Shown in pieces: positions 8,374-16,595 of a DNA stretch of 64,000 nt. The DNA comes from Mesorhizobium sp. 65-26 (GTDB lineage Bacteria > Pseudomonadota > Alphaproteobacteria > Rhizobiales > Rhizobiaceae). The position numbers and the translations under genes are program-made. The notes under the pieces were generated by a model that was not told the origin of the DNA, searched no databases, and worked only from the letters and a program-made list of their open reading frames with translations. The stretch lies in assembly GCA_001899205.1 (NCBI GenBank), contig MKVL01000012.1, forward strand, positions 62,001-126,000. Direction: 5' to 3'. How positions within the stretch are numbered: position 1 is the first letter of the stretch; every line of letters starts with the position of its first letter.

Positions 8374-10238
8374 CGCGGAGGCGTCTTCTTCGGCTTGCGG
8401 GGCGCGTCGGCGCCTGCCTTCGGCGATTTCGGCTTGTCCTTCTTTCCGGCCCGCTTCCTGTCGTCGCGCGGTGCCCAGGGATTGGCATCCGCGGCCTTGT
8501 TCCTGGGCGCGTTCCTGTCGAATGAGCCCTTCTCGAAGGAGCCCTTTTCGAACGAGCCCTTGCCGCGATGCGGCTTCTTCTGCTTCGGCGATTGGTAGCC
8601 GGCGCGCGACAGGTCGGGCGTACCGTCGATCCGCCTTACCTTGATGTTGTCCTGAAGCTTGCGGTGCGGGCCCGTGGCCTCGAAGAAGCGATCGGCCCAG
8701 TCCGCGGCGATCTGGACGAAGGTCTCTTCCGGCTGCATCTTGATGGCGCCGATCTCGCGCTTGCTGATGCCCGTGGTGCGGCACAGCATCGGGATCAGCC
8801 AGCGCGGCTCGGCGTTCTGCCGGCGTCCGACGGACAGCGAGAACCAGACGCTGTCACCGAAATCGTCGCGGCGGCCCGGCGCCTCGTCCCTGCGGGCGGG
8901 CCTGTCGTTTGAAGGCGAGAACGGCGCGATGTCGATCAGTTCCTCGGGCGCCGAGCGGCTGCCGCGGCACAGGCGCACGAAAGCGGCCGCCACCTGCTCG
9001 GCGCCATGCCGTTCGAGCAGCGTCGCGACGAAATCGCGCTCGTCCTCGTTCACCGCCTCGTCGAAGGATGGATCGGCCAGGATGCGCTCGTCGTCGCGGC
9101 GCAGCACATCGTCGGCCGAGGGCGGGCTTGCCCAGGTCGCCTTGAGCCCGGCGTTCTGGAGCAGCCTCTCGGCTCGCCTGCGGGCGCTGTTGGGTACGAT
9201 CAGCGCGCTGACGCCCTTGCGCCCGGCGCGGCCGGTGCGGCCGCTGCGATGTAGCAGCGTTTCCGGATTGGTCGGCAGATCGGCATGCACCACCAGTTCG
9301 AGATTGGGCAGGTCGATGCCGCGCGCCGCGACGTCGGTGGCGATGCAGACCCTGGCGCGTCCGTCTCGCATGGCCTGCAGCGCGTGGCTGCGCTCGTTCT
9401 GGCTGAGCTCGCCGGAAAGCGCCACGACGGAGAAGTTGCGGTTGTTGAAGCGCGCGGTCAGGTGGTTGACGGCGGCGCGCGTGTTGCAGAACACCAGCGC
9501 GTTCTTCGCCTCATAGTAGCGCAGCACGTTGATGATGGCGTTCTCGCGGTCCGCCTGGGCGACGTTCAGCGCCCGGTACTCGATGTCGAGATGCTGCCTT
9601 TCCTCGCCCGGCGCCGAGATGCGCATGGCGTCGCGCTGGTAACTCTTCGCCAGGGTCGCTATGGCCTGCGGAACCGTGGCCGAGAACATCAGCGTGCGGC
9701 GCTCGGCCGGCGCCGCCTGGAGGATGAATTCGAGATCCTCGCGGAAGCCGAGATCGAGCATCTCGTCGGCCTCGTCCAGCACCACCGCCTTCAGCGTCGA
9801 CATGTCGAGCGAGCCGCGAGTGATGTGGTCACGCAGGCGGCCGGGCGTGCCGACGACGATATGGGCGCCACGCTCCAGCGCGCGCCGCTCCGAACGCATG
9901 TCCATGCCGCCGACGCAGGACGCCACCGTCGCGCCGGTCGGCTCATAGAGCCATTCCAGTTCGCGCCGCACCTGCAGGGCCAGCTCCCGCGTCGGCGCCA
10001 CCGCCAGCGCGACCGGCGTCGCGGCCGCCGCGAAGCGCTCCTCGCCCTCCAGCAGGGTCGGCGCCAGCGCCAGGCCGAAGGCCACCGTCTTGCCCGATCC
10101 GGTCTGGGCCGAGACCAGCGCGTCGGCGCCGGCAAGCTCGGGAGCCAGCACGGCACGTTGCACCGGGGTCAATGCGGTGAAACCGCGCTTTTCCAACGCC
10201 ACTGCCAGCGCAGGAACGATACCTTCGAAATTGGACAT
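8370..10238 (-). CDS. DEAD-box ATP-dependent RNA helicase, DbpA-like
   Basis: 622 aa cytosolic RNA helicase. Motifs in order: Q-motif FTALTPVQRAVLAPEL, Walker A AQTGSGKT, PTRELALQVRREL, TPGRLRDH, DEAD in VVLDEADEMLDLGF, SAT in LMFSATVP, then the second RecA domain with VFCNTRAAV, TDVAARGIDLPNL and HRSGRTGRAGRKG. After about residue 440 a linker leads to a DbpA-type RNA-binding domain (FSLSVGRRQNAEPRWLIPML) and a very basic tail with three KGSFE/KGSFD repeats. The DbpA-like domain suggests a role in 50S ribosome assembly or cold adaptation. The start at 10238 (MSNFEGIVPAL) has a GAG-type ribosome site; the upstream open frame is not coding-like. Confidence 0.93.
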   Translation of the reverse strand: MSNFEGIVPALAVALEKRGFTALTPVQRAVLAPELAGADALVSAQTGSGKTVAFGLALAPTLLEGEERFAAAATPVALAVAPTRELALQVRRELEWLYEPTGATVASCVGGMDMRSERRALERGAHIVVGTPGRLRDHITRGSLDMSTLKAVVLDEADEMLDLGFREDLEFILQAAPAERRTLMFSATVPQAIATLAKSYQRDAMRISAPGEERQHLDIEYRALNVAQADRENAIINVLRYYEAKNALVFCNTRAAVNHLTARFNNRNFSVVALSGELSQNERSHALQAMRDGRARVCIATDVAARGIDLPNLELVVHADLPTNPETLLHRSGRTGRAGRKGVSALIVPNSARRRAERLLQNAGLKATWASPPSADDVLRRDDERILADPSFDEAVNEDERDFVATLLERHGAEQVAAAFVRLCRGSRSAPEELIDIAPFSPSNDRPARRDEAPGRRDDFGDSVWFSLSVGRRQNAEPRWLIPMLCRTTGISKREIGAIKMQPEETFVQIAADWADRFFEATGPHRKLQDNIKVRRIDGTPDLSRAGYQSPKQKKPHRGKGSFEKGSFEKGSFDRNAPRNKAADANPWAPRDDRKRAGKKDKPKSPKAGADAPRKPKKTPPR

Positions 10239-10477
10239 CTTGCTCTTTCGGAATTCAGGGTTCGTGCTCGCCATGGAGCACATGCCGGGGCCGGTCTGGC
10301 GCCGCACGTATGATTTAGCCGTTCGTACTGCGTGCGGCGGCCATTGTACAGTGCGCGTCGAGCGCACGGGGCTCCGGCGGAGCGTCGGCCTCATTTCAGA
10401 GTCTTGGCCAGGCGGGATTGAAAATTGGCTTTTTGGGTAATACCTTTGTAGAAGATGGTATTGCCCAGGAGCAATGC

Positions 10478-10711
10478 ATGGCCACCACGGTTACGGCCAA
10501 GGGACAAGTGACCATCCCGAAGCCGGTTCGCGATTTTCTTGGAATTGTCCCGGGGAGCAAGGTTGATTTCCACCGCGCCGCCGATGGCAGCGTCGTGCTT
10601 GCCCGCGCCGACAAAAAGCAACCCGCAAGCCGTTTCGCCAAGCTGCGCGGTCATGCCGGCAGCGGGCTCGACACCGAGGCGATCATGGCGCTGACGCGCG
10701 GTGAAACGTGA
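10478..10711 (+). CDS. AbrB/MazE-type antitoxin
   Basis: 77 aa. Residues 1-45 are a swapped-hairpin AbrB domain: MATTVTAKGQVTIPKPVRDFLGIVPGSKVDF, a classic DNA-binding antitoxin N-terminus. The C-terminal 30 residues (SRFAKLRGHAGSGLDTEAIM) should wrap the toxin. The ATG at 10478 lies six bases after AGGAG. The stop overlaps the GTG start of the PIN-domain gene by four bases, so toxin translation is coupled to antitoxin. By analogy with VapB pairs, the complex probably represses its own promoter upstream. Confidence 0.92.
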   Translation: MATTVTAKGQVTIPKPVRDFLGIVPGSKVDFHRAADGSVVLARADKKQPASRFAKLRGHAGSGLDTEAIMALTRGET

Positions 10712-11112
10712 CGCTCGTCGATACCAACGTTCTCCTCGACCTTGTGACTGACGATCCGAAGTGGGCGGATTGGTCACTTTCCCAGCTTGAAGCGGCCAGC
10801 CTCGACGGGCCTTTGCTGATCAACGACGCGGTCTATGCCGAGCTTGCCGTCCGTTATGAACGCATCGAGCACCTCGAGGCATTCGTCGACAGGGCCGGGC
10901 TCGAAATGACTTCGATGCCGCGTGCCGCCCTTTTTCTGGCAGGCAAGGTCTTCACACAGTATCGAAAGGCCGGTGGATCGAGGACGGGTGTGCTGCCCGA
11001 TTTCTTCATTGGCGCGCATGCGGCCGTCGCCGGATTGCGGCTGCTGACGCGTGATGTCGGTCGCTATCGGACGTACTTCCCGTCATTGCAACTGATCGCA
11101 CCCGATGTGTGA
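10708..11112 (+). CDS. PIN-domain toxin, VapC-like ribonuclease
   Basis: 134 aa. It starts at GTG (TLVDTNVLLDLVTDD), giving the first conserved Asp of the PIN active site, followed by the second acidic position in NDAVYAELAVRYE and further acidic residues in GVLPDFFIGAHAA and LLTRDVGRYRTYFP at the C-terminus. PIN toxins cut RNA, typically tRNA or rRNA, using Mg ions held by these acids. All expected acidic positions are present, so the toxin looks intact. It is coupled to the AbrB-type antitoxin. Confidence 0.92.
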   Translation: MTLVDTNVLLDLVTDDPKWADWSLSQLEAASLDGPLLINDAVYAELAVRYERIEHLEAFVDRAGLEMTSMPRAALFLAGKVFTQYRKAGGSRTGVLPDFFIGAHAAVAGLRLLTRDVGRYRTYFPSLQLIAPDV

Positions 11113-11516
11113 GGGCAGCGTATAAGCACTCTGGTCGCGACGAACCGGCCAGGATTTCGGGGCGTCGATGAACAACACGCCAATCCGGCCCGCAGACCTG
11201 AGTTCGAAGCCTTGTTCCACCACGATTGACTCTTTGCGCAAAGCGCGTAAAAGCCGACGCCGAACAGGACAGCTCCGATGCGCGGCCTTCTCATGGCGCT
11301 CCATGCATTCGACTTCCCCGGCCATGGCAGCATGGTTCCCGGCGAGGCGAAGCGCGCTTTCCTGCGTTCAACCAAAATCACGGCCAAAACCACCACCAAA
11401 ACGGTGTGATTCCCTTGGCCTAACCACCCTCTCCCGGGTTCGGCCCGGGGGACGGAGCCCGCGATGGCCGGCGGGTTCTCTCCAACAAACCAAGCGGAGA
11501 GGGACAGGAGATTTCG
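11113..11516. other. 404-bp gap upstream of asd
   Basis: No confident gene. There are short competing ORFs on both strands (for example plus 11278-11409, 43 aa, and several minus-strand frames) with no family match I recognise and no convincing ribosome sites. The right-hand part is occupied by a CTCTCC/GGAGAG inverted-repeat element. Confidence 0.5.
11426..11506. repeat. dispersed inverted-repeat element, CTCTCCC/GGAGAGG family
   Basis: Begins CCCTCTCCCGGGTTCGGCCCGGG and ends AAGCGGAGAGGG, so that CCTCTCC pairs with GGAGAGG across the element, with an inner CCCGGG/CCCGGG stem. Related material occurs between ccmA and ccmB. It lies directly before the asd ribosome site. Confidence 0.5.
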
Positions 11517-12551
11517 ATGGGTTTCAAGGTTGCAGTCGTCGGCGCCACGGGCAATGTGGGCCGGGAAATGCTGAATATTCTGGACGAGCGCGGCTTCCCG
11601 GCCGACGAGGTGGTGGCTCTCGCCTCCCGCCGCAGCCAGGGCACGGAAGTGTCCTATGGCGACCGGACGCTGAAGGTCAGGGCGCTGGACACCTACGACT
11701 TTTCCGACACCGACATCTGCATCATGTCGGCCGGCGGCAACGTCTCGAAGGAATGGTCGCCCAAGATCGGCAAGCAGGGCTGCGTCGTCATCGATAATTC
11801 GTCGGCCTTCCGCTACGATCCGGACGTGCCGCTGATCGTGCCGGAAGTGAACCCCGACGCGATCGCCCAGTTCTCGCGCAAGAACATCATCGCCAATCCG
11901 AATTGCTCGACCGCCCAGATGGTCGTGGCGCTGAAGCCGCTGCATGACGCGGCCACCATCAAGCGCGTCGTCGTCGCCACCTATCAGTCGGTGTCGGGCG
12001 CCGGCAAGGAAGGCATGGACGAGCTGTTCACCCAGACGCGCGCCGTCTTCGTCGCCGACCAGGTCGACGTCAAGAAGTTCACCAAGCGCATCGCCTTCAA
12101 CGTTATTCCGCATATCGACGTCTTCCTCGACGACGGCTCGACCAAGGAAGAGTGGAAGATGGTGGCCGAGACCAAGAAGATGCTCGACCCCAAGATCAAG
12201 CTCACCGCCACCTGCGTGCGCGTGCCCGTCTTCATCGGCCATTCGGAAGCGGTCAACGTCGAGTTCGAGAAGCCGATCAGCGCCGACGAGGCTCGCGAAA
12301 TCCTGCGCGAGGCGCCGGGCTGCCTGGTCGTCGACAAGCGCGAGAACGGCGGCTACATCACGCCGCTGGAATCGGCCGGTGAGGACGCCACCTACATCTC
12401 GCGCATCCGCGAGGACTCCACCATCGACAACGGCCTGTCGATGTGGATCGTCTCCGACAATCTGCGCAAGGGCGCGGCCCTCAACGCGGTGCAGATCGCC
12501 GAACTGCTGATCGAGCGCGGCCTGATCCAGCCGAAGAAGAAGGCGGCCTGA
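11517..12551 (+). CDS. asd: aspartate-semialdehyde dehydrogenase
   Basis: NADPH-dependent reduction of aspartyl phosphate to aspartate semialdehyde, the branch point to lysine, diaminopimelate, threonine and methionine. 344 aa. The N-terminal Rossmann loop is VAVVGATGNVGREMLNIL; the catalytic cysteine is in IANPNCSTAQMVVALKPL (about residue 129); the substrate region includes TYQSVSGAGKEGMDEL and VRVPVFIGHSEAVNVEF with the catalytic His. Start ATG follows GACAGGAG. It stands alone on the plus strand. The other diaminopimelate gene in the window, dapF, is 48 kb away. Confidence 0.97.
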   Translation: MGFKVAVVGATGNVGREMLNILDERGFPADEVVALASRRSQGTEVSYGDRTLKVRALDTYDFSDTDICIMSAGGNVSKEWSPKIGKQGCVVIDNSSAFRYDPDVPLIVPEVNPDAIAQFSRKNIIANPNCSTAQMVVALKPLHDAATIKRVVVATYQSVSGAGKEGMDELFTQTRAVFVADQVDVKKFTKRIAFNVIPHIDVFLDDGSTKEEWKMVAETKKMLDPKIKLTATCVRVPVFIGHSEAVNVEFEKPISADEAREILREAPGCLVVDKRENGGYITPLESAGEDATYISRIREDSTIDNGLSMWIVSDNLRKGAALNAVQIAELLIERGLIQPKKKAA

Positions 12552-12692
12552 TTCTCGCTCACGGGTTTCGGCCCTTGGCCGATTCCGTTTTCGCTCACGG
12601 GCCGCATCGCCGCTGACGCGGCTGGCCCTGCGCGGGCGCGCCGGACGACCGGCGGCCCGCCGTCGCGGGCTCGGCCTTCAGCGTGGGAGTTT

Positions 12693-12748
12693 CCTTCTCC
12701 CCGTTCACGGGGAGAAGGTGCCCGAAGGGCGGATGAGGGGCGGCGCCA
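12693..12748. repeat. dispersed palindromic repeat, family C copy 1
   Basis: CCTTCTCCCCG (12693-12703) pairs exactly with CGGGGAGAAGG (12708-12718) around a 4-base loop, followed by a tail containing GGCGGATGAGGGGCGGCGCC. The same stem plus tail occurs inside ftsY at 57320-57377. Here it is intergenic, between asd and the PhnA-like gene. Confidence 0.8.
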
Positions 12749-12784
12749 GCTTTGGCCGATGCGCTCGCGGCCGCCGCGAACGGC

Positions 12785-13126
12785 CTATTCCGAGACTTTC
12801 TTGACGAACTGGGACTTCAGGCCGATCTGGCCAAATCCCGGAACCTTGCAGTCGATGTCGTGATCGCCGTCGACGAGGCGGATGCCGCGAACCTTGGTTC
12901 CGACCTTGATCACCGAGGATGATCCCTTCAGCTTCAGGTCCTTGATCACCGTCACGGTGTCGCCGTCCACGAGAATGTTGCCGACGCTGTCGCGAACCTG
13001 AAGCGTGTCGTCGGACGCGGCTCCCGGCGACCACTCGTGGCCGCATTCCGGGCAGTTGAGCAAGGCATCCACCTGATAGGTGTATGTGGAGGAGCACGCG
13101 GGGCAGGGAGGCAGGGCGTCGGTCAT
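12785..13126 (-). CDS. PhnA/YjdM-family zinc-ribbon protein
   Basis: 113 aa. The N-terminus has a zinc ribbon made of CPAC (PPCPACSSTY) and CPEC (LLNCPECGHEW), about residues 6-30, followed by the PhnA domain with VRDSVGNILVDGDTVTVIKDLKLKGSS and IKVGTKVRGIRLVDGDHDIDCKV. The family was once linked to phosphonate use but its real role is unsettled; no phosphonate genes are nearby. The start at 13126 (MTDALPPC) places the first Cys pair at the normal position; the frame is open 12 codons further. Confidence 0.93.
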   Translation of the reverse strand: MTDALPPCPACSSTYTYQVDALLNCPECGHEWSPGAASDDTLQVRDSVGNILVDGDTVTVIKDLKLKGSSSVIKVGTKVRGIRLVDGDHDIDCKVPGFGQIGLKSQFVKKVSE

Positions 13127-13188
13127 GGTTCGCCTATAGCCAAGTAATCGCCGCGTCGCCATCGAAAACCCGTCCGCCGTTCAGCGAT

Positions 13189-13596
13189 TCAGATGGCGGC
13201 CTCCGCCGCGAGCTCCAGTAGAATGGCGAGCGCCTCGTCGGCCCTTTCCGCCGGCACGAACAGATGGTCGTGGTAGAAGGCCGAAACCGGATTGACGCCC
13301 ATGCCCGCCGCGGCCAGCGGCGCGGTGATGGCGGCGAGGAAGCCGACCGCCTCCAGCGACGAATGGATGTCGAGCGTGATCATGCGGCTGCGGAACATTC
13401 CGGCAAGGCCGGCGGCCTTCGCGTGGGTTTCGGCCAGGATCAGCGTCGTGCCCTCACGCTCGACGAAGCGCATGACCGGCTCCGGGCCCGCCGGCAAGGC
13501 TGCGCCGGGCGGCAGCGTGGCGAAGACATAGACTTCCGGATAGAGCTGCGGCTTCATCGATGCCAGCAGCTGTTGCAGGTCCGTCTCGCCGCTCAT
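13189..13596 (-). CDS. ACT domain-containing protein (DUF2241-like)
   Basis: 135 aa. The sequence has two ACT-like halves: VYVFATLPPGAALPAGPEPVMRFVEREGTTLILAETHA and MITLDIHSSLEAVGFLAAITAPLAAAGMGVNPVSAFYHDHLFVP, the second being the typical small-ligand-binding ACT pattern. ACT domains sense amino acids, but here there is no attached enzyme. Single gene on the minus strand; ligand unknown. Confidence 0.85.
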   Translation of the reverse strand: MSGETDLQQLLASMKPQLYPEVYVFATLPPGAALPAGPEPVMRFVEREGTTLILAETHAKAAGLAGMFRSRMITLDIHSSLEAVGFLAAITAPLAAAGMGVNPVSAFYHDHLFVPAERADEALAILLELAAEAAI

Positions 13597-13753
13597 CTTT
13601 CATTCCCCTCGTCTGGCGCTCTGCGACGTTCTCAACAGTCCCGCTCGAAACGTCAACGGTCCGGCGCAAGGCCGACATGACGATGTCGCTGGCGGTTGAG
13701 CCGCAAAATCGTTATCGCCGTAGAGACATAACGGTTCGCAAAAGGTCCATCCG

Positions 13754-14659
13754 ATGATCATCCGCCCGCGCCCGCGCTTCCTGCAACTGTTCTTCATCAT
13801 GCGCGGGTCCGTGGTGCCGCGCATCCTGCCGCAGATCCTCGGTTTCGCACTCTATTCGGCGGTCATTCTGATCATAGCGCGCCAGTTCCACCTCGATCTC
13901 GGCGTCTTCACCATCGCCCCGTTCGGACTGGTGGGCGTGACCCTGTCGATCTACCTCTCGTTCCGCAACAACGCCGCCTACGACCGTTGGTGGGAGGCGC
14001 GCAAGCTCTGGGGCACGCTGGTCTTCGAGATACGCAACCTGTCGCGCGCCACCACCAGCCTGATCGCCGACCGGGCCGAGCAGCGCGCGCTTCTGATGGA
14101 GGCGCTCGCCTTCTGCCACTTCCTGCGCGGGCAGTTGCGCAAGACCGACAGCCGGCAGGATGCCCGCGCCTTCATCGGCGACGAGGCGGACGCGGCCGCC
14201 GCCTTCGCCAACCCCGCCGACGAAATGGTCCGCCGCATGGGCCGGCGCGCCAATGGCCGGCGTGTCGCGGGCGACGTCGACCCGATCGGCTTCCGCATCC
14301 TCGATGAGCGGCTCGCGTCGATCACCGCCATACAGGCCGGCTGCGAGCGGATCGCCGGCACGCCGCTGCCCTTCGCCTATACGCTCCTGGTGCATCGCAC
14401 GGCCTACATCGTGTGCCTGCTGCTGCCCATCGGGCTGATCTCGACCACCGGCTGGGCGACGCCGCTGTTCACGGCGTTGATCGCCTATACTTTCTTCGGC
14501 CTCGACGCGCTGTCGGAGGAGCTCGAGGACCCGTTCGGCAAGGAAGCCAACGACCTTGCCCTCGACGGGCTCTGCCGGGTCTGCGAGATCTCCGTCTTCG
14601 AGGCCCTCGGCGAGACGCCGCCCAAGATGCTGCCGGGCGAGAAGTTCTATTTCTCCTAG
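13754..14659 (+). CDS. bestrophin-family ion channel
   Basis: 301 aa inner-membrane protein of the bestrophin/UPF0187 family, whose bacterial members form pentameric ion channels. Recognisable parts: N-terminal IIRPRPRFLQLFFIMRGSVVPRILPQILGF with the first helix, TIAPFGLVGVTLSIYLSFRNNAAYDRWWEARKLWG (about residues 56-90), a soluble helical middle, PLPFAYTLLVHRTAYIVCLLLPIGLIS, and the conserved acidic DALSEELEDPFGKEANDLAL segment near residue 253. Start at ATG 13754. Confidence 0.93.
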   Translation: MIIRPRPRFLQLFFIMRGSVVPRILPQILGFALYSAVILIIARQFHLDLGVFTIAPFGLVGVTLSIYLSFRNNAAYDRWWEARKLWGTLVFEIRNLSRATTSLIADRAEQRALLMEALAFCHFLRGQLRKTDSRQDARAFIGDEADAAAAFANPADEMVRRMGRRANGRRVAGDVDPIGFRILDERLASITAIQAGCERIAGTPLPFAYTLLVHRTAYIVCLLLPIGLISTTGWATPLFTALIAYTFFGLDALSEELEDPFGKEANDLALDGLCRVCEISVFEALGETPPKMLPGEKFYFS

Positions 14660-14809
14660 GGCAGTTTCCGCTTTCATCGAACCGCGGAAACCCTCCGAGC
14701 GCCATCGGCGCCAAAAAGGACAAGGCCCCATGTAGGATCGCGGTCTGACTCCGCGTCCTTGGTCCAAAGCCGGCAATGAGCCGGGTTCGACCACCAGGAG
14801 GGAACACCA

Positions 14810-15220
14810 ATGACCATTTCCGAAACCGCGCCCGCTTCCAGGGGCGCCCTGTGGACCGGCCGCGTGCTGAGTGGCCTTATCGTGCTGTTCATGATCTTCG
14901 ACGGCGTCATCAAGCTGCCGCCGCTCGACGTCGTCACGCAAACCATGGCGCAGCTCGGCTGGCCGGCCGATGCCGGCACCGCGCGCCTGCTCGGCGTGAT
15001 CGGGCTGGTCTCGACCGCGCTCTACGTGCTGCCGCGCACCTCAGTGCTCGGTGCAATCCTGCTCACCGCCTATATGGGCGGCGCCATCTCCACCCATGTG
15101 CGCATCGGCAATCCGCTGTTTTCGCATACTTTGTTCGGCGTCTACCTGGCTGTCATACTGTGGGGCGGGCTCTACCTGCGCGACGCCAGGGTGCGGGCGC
15201 TGATCCCGTTCAGCCGATAA
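14810..15220 (+). CDS. DoxX-like membrane protein
   Basis: 136 aa with four hydrophobic helices and short loops, beginning with a polar 15-residue N-terminus and helix LSGLIVLFMIFDGVIKL. The sequence DGVIKLPPLDVVTQTMAQLGWPADAG is typical of the DoxX-like (DoxX_2/3) group. Role is unknown in this subgroup. A GGAGGG ribosome site precedes the ATG. The SRPBCC gene follows after 16 bp with its own AGGGGAG, so they are probably one operon; this DoxX-like plus SRPBCC pairing is common. Confidence 0.88.
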   Translation: MTISETAPASRGALWTGRVLSGLIVLFMIFDGVIKLPPLDVVTQTMAQLGWPADAGTARLLGVIGLVSTALYVLPRTSVLGAILLTAYMGGAISTHVRIGNPLFSHTLFGVYLAVILWGGLYLRDARVRALIPFSR

Positions 15221-15236
15221 GCAGGGGAGAAAAAAG

Positions 15237-15764
15237 ATGCTTGCCGCGATCCTCATTGTCCTCGTGATCCTCATCGCCGCCGTGCTCATCTTCGCCGCGA
15301 CCCGGCCCAATGACTTCGTTGTCAGCCGTTCGGCCACCATCAAGGCGCCGGCCGAGGCGATCTTTCCGCTGATCGGCGATTTCAGGCGCTGGCCCGAATG
15401 GTCGCCCTATGAAAAGCTCGATCCGGGGATGAAGCGTACGCTCTCGGGCGCCGACAACGGCAAGGGTGCGGCCTATGCCTGGGAAGGCAACGGCAAGGCC
15501 GGCACTGGCCGCATGGAAATCACCGATGCCGTCACGCCCTCGCGCGTGTCGCTGAAGCTCGACTTCGAGAAACCGTTCCGGGCCAACAACCTCGTCGACT
15601 TCACGCTGACCCCGGCCGGCGACGGCACCAGGGTGACCTGGGCGATGAGCGGCGCGCGTCCCTTCATCGCCAAGCTGATGGGGCTTTTCATGAATTTCGA
15701 TACGATGATCGGCAAGGATTTCGAGATCGGCCTGGCCAATCTCGAAAAGCTCGTTCAGCGCTAG
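15237..15764 (+). CDS. membrane-anchored SRPBCC (START-like) family protein
   Basis: 175 aa. Residues 3-20 are a hydrophobic anchor (LAAILIVLVILIAAVLIF), followed by a START/polyketide-cyclase fold: RSATIKAPAEAIFPLIGDFRRWPEWSPYEKLDPGMKRTL, then GRMEITDAVTPSRVSLKLDFEKPF, and the long C-terminal helix NFDTMIGKDFEIGLANLEKLV. The fold binds hydrophobic ligands; ligand unknown. Co-operonic with the DoxX-like gene. Confidence 0.92.
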   Translation: MLAAILIVLVILIAAVLIFAATRPNDFVVSRSATIKAPAEAIFPLIGDFRRWPEWSPYEKLDPGMKRTLSGADNGKGAAYAWEGNGKAGTGRMEITDAVTPSRVSLKLDFEKPFRANNLVDFTLTPAGDGTRVTWAMSGARPFIAKLMGLFMNFDTMIGKDFEIGLANLEKLVQR

Positions 15765-15880
15765 AAGACCGCCGGCAAAACTTGTCCGAAGCCCTTTGAA
15801 GCTTAGTTCGCATCGGTCGGGATCGTTTTTCTCACTTTCGCGTTGTCGCCATTGGGGCGGCGAAATCGAGAGGAACGACA

Positions 15881-16144
15881 ATGAAGAAGATGCTGGTTCT
15901 GGTGGCGTTGATGGCAACGCTCGGTGCGTGTTCGCGCACGGAACAGGGCGCGGCCGTCGGCGGCCTGGGCGGCGCGGCAATTGGCGCCGCGGTCGCGGGT
16001 GACCCAGTCCAGGGCGCCGTGGTCGGCGGCGCCGCCGGCGCGATCGCCGGCGCGCTTATCGGCCGAGCCACGGAAAGCGGCCAGTGCCGATATCGCGACC
16101 GCCACGGGCGTGTGTACGTCGCGCGCTGCCCGCGCGGCTACTAG
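15881..16144 (+). CDS. glycine-zipper lipoprotein
   Basis: 87 aa. Lipoprotein signal peptide MKKMLVLVALMATLGAC with a lipobox (LGAC) at residues 14-17. The middle is a glycine zipper, GGLGGAAIGAAVAGDPVQGA followed by VVGGAAGAIAGALIG, expected to insert in or pack at a membrane. The C-terminal RYRDRHGRVYVARCPRGY has two cysteines with the earlier SGQC. The TAG stop is also the first bases of a palindromic repeat at 16141-16191. Confidence 0.9.
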   Translation: MKKMLVLVALMATLGACSRTEQGAAVGGLGGAAIGAAVAGDPVQGAVVGGAAGAIAGALIGRATESGQCRYRDRHGRVYVARCPRGY

Positions 16145-16215
16145 CGCATGACCCCGAAAATCGGAATCGATTTTCGGAAAGGATCATGCGCCAAATCAAA
16201 GTGTTAGAGCGTCCT
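16141..16215. repeat. nested palindromic repeat at the end of rpsP, family D
   Basis: Outer arms GCGCATGA (16144-16151) and TCATGCGC (16184-16191) enclose an inner stem CCGAAAATCG/CGATTTTCGG with a 4-base centre. The left edge CTAG supplies the TAG stop of the plus-strand lipoprotein gene. To the right the flank (CAAAGTGTTAGAGCGTCC) encodes, on the minus strand, the last residues DALTL and the stop of rpsP. A shorter relative is the end of the phosphatase gene at 37184-37210. Confidence 0.8.
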
Positions 16216-16525
16216 TTGCGCGTTCCTGGGCCTTCTTGCCCGGCTCCGCCTTCTTCGGGTTCGAGCGGGCGTCGCGCTTGGCGATGCCGGCCTCGTCGAG
16301 GAAGCGCAGGACGCGGTCGGTCGGCTGGGCGCCATTGGCGAGCCAGTGCTTGACGCGATCGGCGTCGACCTTGACGCGTTCGCCGTCCTTCGGCAGCAGC
16401 GGGTTCCACGAGCCGATCGCCTCGATGAAACGGCCGTCGCGGGGCGAACGGGCGTCGGCGACGACGACGTGGTAGTAAGGACGCTTCTTCGAGCCCGCGC
16501 GGGCCAGTCTGATCTTCAGTGCCAT
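16196..16525 (-). CDS. rpsP: 30S ribosomal protein S16
   Basis: 109 aa component of the small ribosomal subunit, needed for 30S assembly. The core [43 protein letters not shown] is unmistakable, followed by [24 protein letters not shown]. After the conserved part a charged tail [13 protein letters not shown] leads into DALTL, which is encoded by the edge of a dispersed repeat; I believe relatives have a longer Lys/Ala-rich tail here, but could not align. In most bacteria rpsP is followed by rimM, trmD and rplS; here the plus-strand lipoprotein gene follows instead. Confidence 0.96.
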   Translation of the reverse strand: MALKIRLARAGSKKRPYYHVVVADARSPRDGRFIEAIGSWNPLLPKDGERVKVDADRVKHWLANGAQPTDRVLRFLDEAGIAKRDARSNPKKAEPGKKAQERAKDALTL

Positions 16526-16595
16526 TGTTTTTCTCCTAAAAGCTCTGATGTCGTTGATTGATTAGGGCTGTGTCTCTGTCTTGAGCGACGCGCAC

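Noticed and set aside
8516-8562. Short tandem DNA repeats that could suggest CRISPR
   Set aside because: Units are 15 bp, directly adjacent, without spacers and in frame inside the helicase gene.
11278-11409. 43-codon plus-strand ORF upstream of asd
   Set aside because: Ordinary length for chance in this GC content, no good ribosome site, competing frames on both strands.
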